A DNA stretch of 6,101 nt from Candidatus Aminicenantota bacterium (lineage in GTDB: Bacteria; Acidobacteriota; Aminicenantia; UBA2199). Below are positions 1-6,101 of this stretch, one piece after another. The stretch covers positions 1-6,101 of the forward strand of contig JAUWNT010000125.1 in the NCBI GenBank assembly GCA_030612495.1. The letters run 5' to 3'. The notes beneath the pieces are model-generated. The model saw only the letters and a list, made by a program, of their open reading frames with translations. It made no database searches and was not told where the DNA came from. The first letter of the stretch is position 1. Each line of letters opens with the position of its first letter. The position numbers and the translations under genes were made by a program.

Positions 1-1877
1 TTTAATAAATCCAGATAAGGTTTTATCTTTTCTCTATAAGATTTTCCAATCTGAGCATAATAAACACCTTTGATCAGATAACGTTCTCTATCAGACACAT
101 GCTCCAGCAAATCCATTGCCCTTTTCATATATTGTAAAGCAAAATCTGATTGTTTTAAATATGAATAATTTATGGATATTTTGTTATAAGCAATAGCAAA
201 CTCAGGGTCAATGGCAACTGCTTTTTTTAGGTTATCAATGCTCTTATTGAACTCTTGTTCTATATAACATTTTTCACCCTCAACATAGTATTTTAGCGCC
301 TCAGGCGAGTTAGTTGTAATCTTACCAATCTCTCTATCAATATCATTAAGAATTTCTTTTGGAGTGAAATTTAAACTGGATTTTATTTTTAGAGTCAATC
401 GGTCAACAATAGAAAAAAGACTTGCTTCCCCCTTTCCATCAACATATACTGTATCTAATAATGCTCCCTTTTTCGGTTCAAGAATCTTGATACTAACACG
501 AAAAATATCACCTGCTTTAGCATAGCTTCCCAGAATAACATACTGAACATTTGCCTTAGAAACCACCTTTTCAAGAATATCATGCCCATATCTTGTATCT
601 TTTAAATGATTTGCTTCTTTTAAAATCTGATAGAGTTGATCTTCTGGCAATACTCGTATATATTTGGATTGAGCGATATCTGTAACCAGAAGATCCGAGA
701 AAGCTCGACTCCATTGATCAAGGTTCTTTTCACCTGTGTTATTTTCAAAATGCATTACTGCTACTGAAGGTTTTAACTCATTAATAGAAACCTTTTTATT
801 AAGTAATCCCACTCTTCTAATAAAATAAAAAGATGCTACAAATAAAACAATTAAAACAATAAAAAAGGCTAACCTGATTCCTTTACTCTTAATTTTAAAA
901 ATATCCATTGGCTTTGTAGTAAATTTGCCTTCATTTATATCGTTAAGAATTTCTTCTGCATTGTTGTAGCGTCTTTCTGGCTTCTTCTCCAAACATTTGA
1001 TAATAATCTTTTGAATAAATAGAGGAATCTCCTTTTCTATATCTTTTGGAAATTGAGCTTTTTCATTGATGTGCTTCTTTAGGTATCCGAAATCCGTTTC
1101 TGATTCAAATGGGAGGCTCCCCACTACCATCTCATACATCATTATCCCAAAAGAGTAAATATCTGAGCGTCCATCAATTTTATCACCTTTCCATTGCTCA
1201 GGTGAAATATACTGAGGAGTTCCAACAAGGGTCCCTGTAAAACTCGGATCACCCGCTTTAATGGATTTAGCCAGTCCAAAATCTGCAATATAAACTCTTC
1301 CATTTTCATCTATCATAATATTTGAAGGCTTTAAATCTCTATGAGCAACACCATTTCGGTGAGCTGCACCAAGCCCCTCTAGAATTTGTGTAGATATGCT
1401 AAGTACTGAGTCCATGTTTAAAGAAGAAGAAGATTCCCGAATAATATTTTTCAGACTTTCCCCTTCAATATATTGCATTGAAATGAATTTAATATCATCT
1501 TTCTCACCAAAATCATGAATCCTGAGTACATTCTCATGAGATATTTCTCTTGCAAGTAGAATCTCATTTTTAAATCTTTCAATCATTTTAGGATTTGCAA
1601 GAAATTCAGGGCGTATCATCTTTAAAGCAACAATAATGCCTAATTCTCTGTCTACTGCTTTATATACTCTTCCCATTCCGCCTCGCCCAATCTCTTCTAC
1701 GATTTGGTATCTATCTGCAAACAGATCATCTGGATTAAAATTGAACTCAGAATTTATATTTGGAATTTTTGAACTCCCCCAAGAAGATGAATCAGTTTTT
1801 TTTAATAAAGCTGCCCCACATCTACTGCAAAAAGCACTTTCATCGGTATTCTTAAATCCACACTTCCTGCAAATCAT
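1..1877 (-). CDS. Membrane Ser/Thr protein kinase with N-terminal zinc ribbon, TolB/FlgO-like domain and TPR repeats (3' end outside window)
   Basis: The reverse strand reads open from ATG at 1877 to the left edge, giving 625 residues and no stop. Residues 3-20 form a CxxC-x10-CxxC zinc ribbon (C3, C6, C17, C20). The kinase domain runs from about 55 to 315: glycine loop GRGGMGRV (64-71), lysine K86, helix-C glutamate E105, HRD 179-181 with K183 and N186, DFG 199-201, and SPE 225-227. The segment between DFG and SPE carries S212, T214, T216 and T220 as possible phosphosites. All catalytic residues are present, so it should be an active RD-type kinase of the bacterial PknB class. A hydrophobic helix (about 334-353) is followed by an alpha/beta domain (about 369-500) resembling TolB-N/FlgO/CsgG-like domains, then TPR-like helices from about 525. 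The kinase is presumably cytoplasmic and the C-terminal part beyond the membrane, but positive charges flank both sides of the helix, so topology is not certain. The Shine-Dalgarno is weak (GGTG about 6 bases upstream). The substrate is unknown. Confidence 0.95.
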   Translation of the reverse strand, partial: MICRKCGFKNTDESAFCSRCGAALLKKTDSSSWGSSKIPNINSEFNFNPDDLFADRYQIVEEIGRGGMGRVYKAVDRELGIIVALKMIRPEFLANPKMIERFKNEILLAREISHENVLRIHDFGEKDDIKFISMQYIEGESLKNIIRESSSSLNMDSVLSISTQILEGLGAAHRNGVAHRDLKPSNIMIDENGRVYIADFGLAKSIKAGDPSFTGTLVGTPQYISPEQWKGDKIDGRSDIYSFGIMMYEMVVGSLPFESETDFGYLKKHINEKAQFPKDIEKEIPLFIQKIIIKCLEKKPERRYNNAEEILNDINEGKFTTKPMDIFKIKSKGIRLAFFIVLIVLFVASFYFIRRVGLLNKKVSINELKPSVAVMHFENNTGEKNLDQWSRAFSDLLVTDIAQSKYIRVLPEDQLYQILKEANHLKDTRYGHDILEKVVSKANVQYVILGSYAKAGDIFRVSIKILEPKKGALLDTVYVDGKGEASLFSIVDRLTLKIKSSLNFTPKEILNDIDREIGKITTNSPEALKYYVEGEKCYIEQEFNKSIDNLKKAVAIDPEFAIAYNKISINYSYLKQSDFALQYMKRAMDLLEHVSDRERYLIKGVYYAQIGKSYREKIKPYLDLL

Positions 1878-1916
1878 TTATATACACCGTTTAGCAATAA
1901 ATCTTTTCACATCAAA

Positions 1917-1945
1917 AAAATAGCAGTAAAATAAAAAAATGTCAA
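1917..1945 (-). promoter_or_regulatory. Candidate sigma70-type promoter of the kinase gene
   Basis: On the minus strand a perfect -35 TTGACA (1945-1940) is followed, after exactly 17 bases, by TATTTT (1922-1917), which matches the -10 consensus at four of six positions. It is preceded by TGC, an extended -10 element. Transcription would start near 1910, leaving about 33 bases of leader before the kinase ATG at 1877. The intergenic DNA is very AT-rich, so chance matches are possible, but the exact -35, the spacing and the TGn together make this one credible. Confidence 0.6.
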
Positions 1946-1965
1946 TAAAATAAATAAAAATACAA

Positions 1966-1994
1966 TTGTTTGTTTAATACATAAATGATAAAAT
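1966..1994 (+). promoter_or_regulatory. Possible promoter of the CAP lipoprotein gene
   Basis: TTGTTT (1966-1971), a 17-base spacer and TAAAAT (1989-1994) form a reasonable sigma70-like pair facing the lipoprotein gene. Transcription would begin around 2001, only about four bases before the ATG at 2005. That agrees with the lack of any Shine-Dalgarno there and would give an almost leaderless message. The -35 is imperfect and the region is AT-rich, so this is a tentative call. Confidence 0.35.
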
Positions 1995-2004
1995 AATTTC
2001 TGAA

Positions 2005-2481
2005 ATGAATATTAAAAAAAAACAAACCTGGGTTATATTTTTTATATTTACACTCCTTTTAACTGCATGTAAAAATAGTACCGACTTATCAGAAAATGAG
2101 CTCGAACAAAAAGTATTTCGCTCGATAAATGACCATCGCATTTCTAAAGGGTTAGATAAACTTGAATGGAATGATACAATCGCTGAACAATGTCGAATAC
2201 ATAGTAGTAATATGGCAACTGAAATAGTTCCTTTTAGTCATGATGGGTTTCAAAATCGTTTAGCAATAATTAAAGAAACAATTCCTCATTCAAGAGGAGC
2301 GGAAAATGTTGCATATACTTCAGGTTATTCTGAACCTGCAGAAATTGCATGTAAAACCTGGCTACATAATGAAGAGCATAAAATAAACATTGAGGGTAAT
2401 TATAATCTCACAGGTGTGGGTGTAGCAAAAAATGATATAGGCGACTTTTATTTTACACAAATATTTATACTATCAAAATAA
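2005..2481 (+). CDS. CAP/SCP-domain (YkwD-like) lipoprotein
   Basis: This encodes 158 residues. The N-terminus is a lipoprotein signal: K4-K6, a hydrophobic stretch 8-21, and the lipobox LTAC with acceptor C22, so the protein is probably lipidated and membrane-anchored outside the cytoplasm. The rest is one small CAP (cysteine-rich secretory protein/antigen 5/PR-1) domain. Visible landmarks are the helix around H66 to A71, FSHDG with H79, GAENVA (98-103) with E100, W119 followed by E123/E124 and H125, and the final strand YFTQIF (149-154). H79, E100, E123 or E124, and H125 correspond to the usual His/Glu cluster of the CAP cavity. Bacterial YkwD-type proteins are common, but their molecular activity is mostly unknown, and I do not assign an enzyme function. 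ATG at 2005 is chosen because it gives a complete signal peptide, though no ribosome binding site precedes it. The gene is divergent from the kinase and converges on the next gene. Confidence 0.9.
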   Translation: MNIKKKQTWVIFFIFTLLLTACKNSTDLSENELEQKVFRSINDHRISKGLDKLEWNDTIAEQCRIHSSNMATEIVPFSHDGFQNRLAIIKETIPHSRGAENVAYTSGYSEPAEIACKTWLHNEEHKINIEGNYNLTGVGVAKNDIGDFYFTQIFILSK

Positions 2482-2533
2482 ATCCTGAATCCAAAATCAT
2501 AAATTTGTGACTTTGAACTTTAAAACCGTTTAT

Positions 2534-2800
2534 CTAAATTTTTATAAATATATCTACGCGCATTGTTTTATGAATCATATCAATATTAACAATCTTAATT
2601 TCAATATTTTCATTCTTTTCAATTAATCTTAGTCTCACAACAATATCCTGCAATTCCTCCACAGACATATATTCAGAGTTTTTCAATTCTGCACGAATCT
2701 TAGCAAAAGTTCCCTTATCAAAATTATCGATTCTTAAAACTGGAAACCCATATCTGCTAAATGCATCATAAATTGTTTGAGGATCAAATGTTGTTCTCAT
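2534..2800 (-). CDS. Hypothetical protein, 88 residues
   Basis: I do not recognise this protein. It is likely to be a real gene: its ATG at 2800 is preceded by a good Shine-Dalgarno (GGAG, 2808-2805, four bases from the start), it fills the space between two other genes, and nothing overlaps it on the other strand. The sequence has no signal peptide, membrane segment or cysteine. By eye it alternates helix (about 6-17), strand (20-25), helix (29-40), amphipathic helix (46-60) and two closing strands (63-73 and 79-88), so it looks like a small soluble alpha/beta protein. It ends with TAG, 52 bases from the end of the convergent lipoprotein gene. No function can be inferred from the neighbours. 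Confidence 0.72.
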   Translation of the reverse strand: MRTTFDPQTIYDAFSRYGFPVLRIDNFDKGTFAKIRAELKNSEYMSVEELQDIVVRLRLIEKNENIEIKIVNIDMIHKTMRVDIFIKI

Positions 2801-2815
2801 TTCACTCCATATAGA

Positions 2816-2844
2816 AATATAAAACTATTTTAAATTAAATTCAA
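2816..2844 (-). promoter_or_regulatory. Possible promoter of the 88-residue gene
   Basis: The minus strand reads TTGAAT (2844-2839), 17 bases, then TATATT (2821-2816). Transcription would start near 2809, immediately ahead of the Shine-Dalgarno at 2808-2805, giving a leader of only about nine bases. The position and spacing fit, but AT-rich DNA generates such pairs easily. Confidence 0.35.
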
Positions 2845-2894
2845 GTCTTTTTTTATTGATTCTTCTCATAAATTTATATATCTAAAAAAAATTA

Positions 2895-2923
2895 TTGAAT
2901 AGAAATTATAAAATGTTTATAAT
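2895..2923 (+). promoter_or_regulatory. Sigma70-type promoter of the P-loop/transporter operon
   Basis: TTGAAT (2895-2900) and a perfect TATAAT (2918-2923) are separated by 17 bases. The start point would be near 2930, giving a leader of about 23 bases that includes the strong ribosome binding site of the first gene. No operator-like inverted repeat is evident around it. This is the best -10 hexamer among the promoter candidates I found. Confidence 0.6.
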
Positions 2924-2940
2924 ATGAATTAAAAAATTTA

Positions 2941-2946
2941 AAGGAG
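2941..2946 (+). promoter_or_regulatory. Strong ribosome binding site of the P-loop gene
   Basis: AAGGAG lies six bases ahead of ATG 2953. It is among the best Shine-Dalgarno matches in the window and fixes the start of the P-loop protein. The following transporter gene has only a weak one, so ribosomes loading here may supply it by coupling. Confidence 0.8.
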
Positions 2947-2952
2947 ATTCAA

Positions 2953-3708
2953 ATGAAAAAGAGAGTTTTTGATATTATAATACTAAACGGAAGACCAGCT
3001 GCTGGTAAATCGGAAATCATAGATTATTTAAAAAAAACACCAATAAAAGAGCGTATTGATCGTTTTCATATTGGTGAATTTCATGAAATAGATGATTTTA
3101 CATTTTTATGGGAACAGTTTGAAGATGACGATATTATGGAAGAAATGGGGTTGCCCCGCATAATATCCAATAGAGAATTTGAATATAAAGGTAAAACATA
3201 TCCAGGTTATGTTTTTAAAGAAAAATGGTACTGGAACTTTCTAATAAAAAAAATAAACCTGAACTATTCAAAGATTATTCGTGACAACCCGGATTATCAT
3301 AAGGGAAATAAAACCGTGTTCATCGAATTTGCCAGAGGATCTGAACACGGCGGATTCAAGTCTGCATATAATTACCTGTCAAATCAGATCCTGAAGCAGG
3401 CTGTAACCCTTTATATCAATGTCACATGGGAAGAATCCCTCAGGAAAAACAGGAGAAGATTTAACCCTGACAAACCTGATTCAGTACTCGAACACGGACT
3501 GGAAGACATAAAAATGGAAAAACTCTATAAAGAGTCTGACTGGAAAAAATTTTCCAGTTCAAACTCTAATTTTCTGAAAGTCAAAGAATATAAGGTTCCT
3601 TATGGGATTTTCGAAAATATGCCTGAAAAAACTGATAAGCCAGAAGTTATGGGTGCTCTTTTGAAAGATGTATTGGACAAGTTATGGAAAATATATTTAG
3701 GTAAGTAA
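2953..3708 (+). CDS. P-loop NTPase, nucleoside/small-molecule kinase-like, function unknown
   Basis: This 251-residue protein opens with a strand and a Walker A loop, GRPAAGKS (13-20), with K19 and S20 as phosphate and magnesium ligands. A hydrophobic strand ending in an acid, TVFIEF (121-126), could be the Walker B strand. Further on, an arginine-rich segment RKNRRRFNPDKP (164-175) followed by H181 and E184 looks like the mobile lid of a nucleotide or small-molecule kinase. Together with the size this suggests a P-loop kinase rather than an AAA or ABC ATPase. I cannot name a family or substrate. No signal peptide or membrane helix is seen, so it should be cytoplasmic. The start is fixed by AAGGAG six bases upstream. 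The stop lies one base before the transporter ATG, which implies co-transcription and translational coupling, so its substrate may be related to what the transporter carries (inference). The first part of the gene is clearly more AT-rich than the part after about 3280. Confidence 0.88.
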   Translation: MKKRVFDIIILNGRPAAGKSEIIDYLKKTPIKERIDRFHIGEFHEIDDFTFLWEQFEDDDIMEEMGLPRIISNREFEYKGKTYPGYVFKEKWYWNFLIKKINLNYSKIIRDNPDYHKGNKTVFIEFARGSEHGGFKSAYNYLSNQILKQAVTLYINVTWEESLRKNRRRFNPDKPDSVLEHGLEDIKMEKLYKESDWKKFSSSNSNFLKVKEYKVPYGIFENMPEKTDKPEVMGALLKDVLDKLWKIYLGK

Positions 3709-3709
3709 A

Positions 3710-5044
3710 ATGCTGCACGAAAAAGGGTATAAATTAAGAAGAATAATCAACTGGTTTCCAATGGGCTTGACATACGCACTTTTATATATGGGAAGATATA
3801 ACCTAACTGTATCAAAGAATGCTCTTGGTGACATGATGAGTAAAGAGGATTTTGGATGGATATTCGGTTTTGGTGCTGTAGTTTATGCATTATCATTTCT
3901 CATCAATGGTCCAATTGTTGACAGGATTGGTGGTAAGAAAGGTATCTTAATAGCAGCAATCGGTGCTGGAGCAATGAACCTGTGTATGGGGCTGTATTTG
4001 AAACACGTGTTAAGCCTTCCAGATCCTTCCGGAGCACCTCTGAAACTTGTTTTCACATTCCTCTATGCTGCAAACATGTACTTCCAGAGCTATGGTGCAG
4101 TATCAATTGTAAAGGTAAACGCACACTGGTTCCATGTTAATGAGCGTGGAGTTTTTTCCGGAATATTTGGAGTAATGATATCATCAGGCATCTTTCTTGC
4201 ATTTGATGTTTCCAGCAGAATCCTAGATTCTGGCCTTGTTAAAGGTCAAGGTCATAATGGTGGTGATGCTTTATGGTGGGTTTTCATGGTGCCTGCTTTA
4301 TTGCTTTTTGTTTTATTTCCAATTGAAATATTTCTTCTGAAGGACAGACCTGGTCTCGCTGGTTTCAAAGACTTTGATACAGGAGATGCATCGAGCGGAG
4401 AAGACATTGAAAAACCTGTACCAAAATTGTTTATACTTAAAAAAATCCTGACAAACCCGGTTATTCTTACAATCGCAGGAGTAGAATTCTGTACAGGCGT
4501 TTTACGCAACGGCGTAATGCACTGGTTCCCAATCTATGCAAAAGAACAAATAAGCGCAGGACTCTCATCCGGATGGTCATTTACACTCAATAACTGGGGG
4601 CTGATACTGATGATAGCTGGAATTCTCGGAGGTAATATCGCAGGAATTGTGAGTGACAAACTTTTCCAGTCAAGAAGAGCACCATCAGCAGGTTTTCTTT
4701 ACGGGACCCTGGGAATAAGCATAATTGCAATGTCTTTTTTTCTTAAGAATGGTTGGTTCCTGGGCGCACTGGCATTTCTTATGTCAATGTGCGTTATAGG
4801 AACACACGGATTACTATCTGGAACTGCTACAATGGATTTTGGCGGGCGAAAAGGCGCAGCCACAGCAGTTGGTATAATTGATGGATTTGTATACCTTGGG
4901 ACAGCTGTTCAGTCCTTTTCCCTTGGATGGATAACAACCAGAAACTGGTCATGGTGGCCCTGGTTCCTTTTACCTTTCAGTATAATAGGTTTTATCTTAC
5001 TTTTAAGGATATGGAATGCAAAACCCGGAAAGAGCACGCATTAG
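3710..5044 (+). CDS. MFS transporter of the organophosphate:phosphate antiporter family (GlpT/UhpT-like)
   Basis: This 444-residue protein has about twelve membrane helices: roughly 15-33, 48-66, 75-97, 111-133, 147-166, 187-210, 250-268, 294-316, 326-344, 347-370, 382-406 and 416-433. A polar central loop (about 211-248) joins the two halves. The MFS motif A is GPIVDRIGGKKG (67-78). Two arginines match the substrate-phosphate pair of E. coli GlpT (R45 and R269): R29 in YALLYMGRYNL in helix 1, and R266 in LRNGVMHWFPIY in helix 7, each in a recognisable family context. HWFHVNERG (139-147) and the helix 11 segment at 377-397 also follow the family pattern. The protein should therefore sit in the cytoplasmic membrane and exchange a phosphorylated metabolite for phosphate. 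Glycerol-3-phosphate, hexose phosphate and phosphoglycerate cannot be told apart by eye, so no symbol is given. Its ATG is one base after the P-loop gene stop, with only a weak upstream AGG, which suggests coupled translation. Confidence 0.92.
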   Translation: MLHEKGYKLRRIINWFPMGLTYALLYMGRYNLTVSKNALGDMMSKEDFGWIFGFGAVVYALSFLINGPIVDRIGGKKGILIAAIGAGAMNLCMGLYLKHVLSLPDPSGAPLKLVFTFLYAANMYFQSYGAVSIVKVNAHWFHVNERGVFSGIFGVMISSGIFLAFDVSSRILDSGLVKGQGHNGGDALWWVFMVPALLLFVLFPIEIFLLKDRPGLAGFKDFDTGDASSGEDIEKPVPKLFILKKILTNPVILTIAGVEFCTGVLRNGVMHWFPIYAKEQISAGLSSGWSFTLNNWGLILMIAGILGGNIAGIVSDKLFQSRRAPSAGFLYGTLGISIIAMSFFLKNGWFLGALAFLMSMCVIGTHGLLSGTATMDFGGRKGAATAVGIIDGFVYLGTAVQSFSLGWITTRNWSWWPWFLLPFSIIGFILLLRIWNAKPGKSTH

Positions 5045-5063
5045 AGATAAATATGAAAAATAT

Positions 5064-5068
5064 AGGAG
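5064..5068 (+). promoter_or_regulatory. Ribosome binding site of the aminopeptidase gene
   Basis: AGGAG lies eight bases ahead of ATG 5077 and selects that start. The 32-base gap after the transporter stop has no terminator-like hairpin, so the aminopeptidase is probably read from the same transcript. Confidence 0.7.
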
Positions 5069-5076
5069 TATAAAAA

Positions 5077-6101
5077 ATGGATATTAGAAAAAAAGATTTA
5101 GAAAAATGGGCAGATTATCTTTTAAACCATTCTCTTGATGGTATTAAACCGGAAGATATTATCATGATAAAGGGGGAACACATAACATGGCCGCTGATGT
5201 CTATTTTACAGGATAAGATATTCAGAGCAGGAGCAATTGCTGACATCAATTTAGTAGCTCCTGATAATAACAGAGGTCAAGTCTGGGGAGCTTCAATTGT
5301 AAAATATGGAAATAAAGAACAGATCGAAAGAGTCCCAGAATGGCATAAAAAAAGATATGAATCAATGACCAAATATATTGAAATATTGGGTGCTGAAGAT
5401 CCACAACTTTTTTCCAACCTCCCGGAAGAGACCTCAGCAACAATTATGAAAGTAGATGAACAATATAAAAATATAAGATTAATCAAACCCTGGGTATTAA
5501 CACTCTTTCCCACCAAAGCTTTTGCAGATTTAGAAGGTATGTCTCTTAAAGAATACACAGATATAATTGTAAAAACATCAATCACAGATCCAGCCATGTT
5601 GGAACAGGTTGAAGAACCTATTTATCAATTGATGAAAAAAACCAGAATAATTACAATTCAAACAGAACACCCTGAAACAAGAAAAATTCTCGAACTAAAA
5701 TTGAATATTTCAGGTAGAAATAGTATAAAATGTACAGGCAAAAGGAATTTCCCTGATGGAGAAGTTTTCACAAGCCCGGATGCCAATTCAGTTGAGGGTG
5801 AAATATTTGTTGACCTTCCAGTATTCAATAGTGGTGTTACTATACAGGGGATTTACCTGAAAATCGAAAAGGGAGTTATTACAGATTATAAAGCAAAAAA
5901 AGAATATAATACCTTAAAAAAGATAATTGAAACAGATGAAGGATCTCATCGATTAGGTGAGGTTGCTCTTGGAATGAATAAAGGGCTCCAAAAAGCCTTA
6001 AAGCACCCTTTGTTTGTCGAAAAAGTGGGAGGAACCCTGCATATTGCAATTGGTGCAAGTTATCCGGAAGCTTATGTTTCTGACCCGAATTCTTTAGAGG
6101 G
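5077..6101 (+). CDS. M29 family metallo-aminopeptidase (AmpS/AmpT-like), 3' end outside window
   Basis: The frame stays open from ATG 5077 to the right edge, giving 341 residues. Members of this family are cytoplasmic exopeptidases with two metal ions that remove N-terminal amino acids from peptides. The family landmarks are present in order: GEVFTSP (228-234) with E229 and the following VEGEIF (239-244), LGEVALG (293-299) with E295, and HIAIGASY (322-329) with H322 and Y329. The 66-residue spacing from E229 to E295, and seven residues from H322 to Y329, agree with the metal ligands and active-site tyrosine as I recall them for the Thermus and Staphylococcus enzymes. The final HxD ligand pair should lie roughly 30 residues beyond Y329 and is therefore cut off. 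Family members are usually around 370-410 residues, so little is missing. There is no signal peptide. It is the third gene of the apparent operon, with no obvious metabolic link to the transporter. Confidence 0.92.
   Translation, partial: MDIRKKDLEKWADYLLNHSLDGIKPEDIIMIKGEHITWPLMSILQDKIFRAGAIADINLVAPDNNRGQVWGASIVKYGNKEQIERVPEWHKKRYESMTKYIEILGAEDPQLFSNLPEETSATIMKVDEQYKNIRLIKPWVLTLFPTKAFADLEGMSLKEYTDIIVKTSITDPAMLEQVEEPIYQLMKKTRIITIQTEHPETRKILELKLNISGRNSIKCTGKRNFPDGEVFTSPDANSVEGEIFVDLPVFNSGVTIQGIYLKIEKGVITDYKAKKEYNTLKKIIETDEGSHRLGEVALGMNKGLQKALKHPLFVEKVGGTLHIAIGASYPEAYVSDPNSLE

Noticed and set aside
1636..1923. Plus-strand open frame of 95 codons
   Set aside because: It lies almost wholly antisense to the N-terminal zinc ribbon and glycine loop of the kinase, whose motifs are unmistakable. 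It has no recognisable protein character.
1888..2269. Exact 13-base direct repeat CGTTTAGCAATAA at 1888-1900 and 2257-2269
   Set aside because: In 6 kb of AT-rich DNA a repeat of this length is expected by chance, and one copy lies inside the lipoprotein coding sequence.
2492..2515. Imperfect inverted repeat between the convergent genes, considered as a shared terminator
   Set aside because: The stem is only four plus three pairs around a mismatch, nearly all A-T, and no T-run follows in either direction.
4252..4509. Minus-strand open frame of 85 codons
   Set aside because: It is a shadow of the transporter gene, overlapping the well-conserved central loop and helix 7 on the other strand.
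5053..5073. Six-codon plus-strand open frame ahead of the aminopeptidase (a possible leader peptide)
   Set aside because: It has no proper ribosome binding site and its codons simply overlap the Shine-Dalgarno of the aminopeptidase gene. No attenuator hairpin follows.
5246..5597. Two overlapping minus-strand open frames of 65 and 106 codons
   Set aside because: Both are antisense to the aminopeptidase N-terminal region, which reads continuously on the plus strand with family motifs downstream.

Overview
The window comes from a low-GC bacterium; sampled lines run from about 27 to 45% GC. A lipobox-type lipoprotein, a large kinase with a single membrane span and an organophosphate-type antiporter fit a free-living or host-associated diderm such as a spirochaete or a member of the FCB/candidate phyla. 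Nothing here fixes the taxon. Genes are densely packed on both strands, and there is no gene-free stretch longer than about 150 bases. I see no RNA gene, mobile element, CRISPR array or clear terminator.

Layout. Positions 1-1877 (minus strand, running off the left edge) encode a multidomain membrane Ser/Thr protein kinase: N-terminal four-cysteine zinc ribbon, PknB-type kinase, one transmembrane helix, a TolB/FlgO-like alpha/beta domain, then the start of a TPR region. This gene has no stop inside the window, so it spans the whole left third as one open frame. It is divergent from a small CAP/SCP-domain lipoprotein (2005-2481, plus), and the 127-bp gap holds a promoter candidate for each direction. 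A short unrecognised gene (2534-2800, minus) converges on the lipoprotein gene.

From 2953 to the right edge, three plus-strand genes look like one operon behind a well-formed sigma70-type promoter (TTGAAT-17-TATAAT, 2895-2923). They are an orphan P-loop kinase-like protein, an organophosphate:phosphate antiporter-like MFS transporter starting one base after it, and, 32 bp later, an M29 family (AmpS/AmpT) metallo-aminopeptidase cut by the right edge.

How they may work together. The tight P-loop/transporter pair suggests that the P-loop protein acts on, or is needed for use of, the phosphorylated compound the transporter moves. That is inference from spacing only. The aminopeptidase may simply be a co-transcribed housekeeping peptidase. 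The kinase and CAP lipoprotein share only an intergenic region, and a functional link is not shown. No complete novel system is evident. The P-loop/transporter pair is the best candidate for something undescribed.
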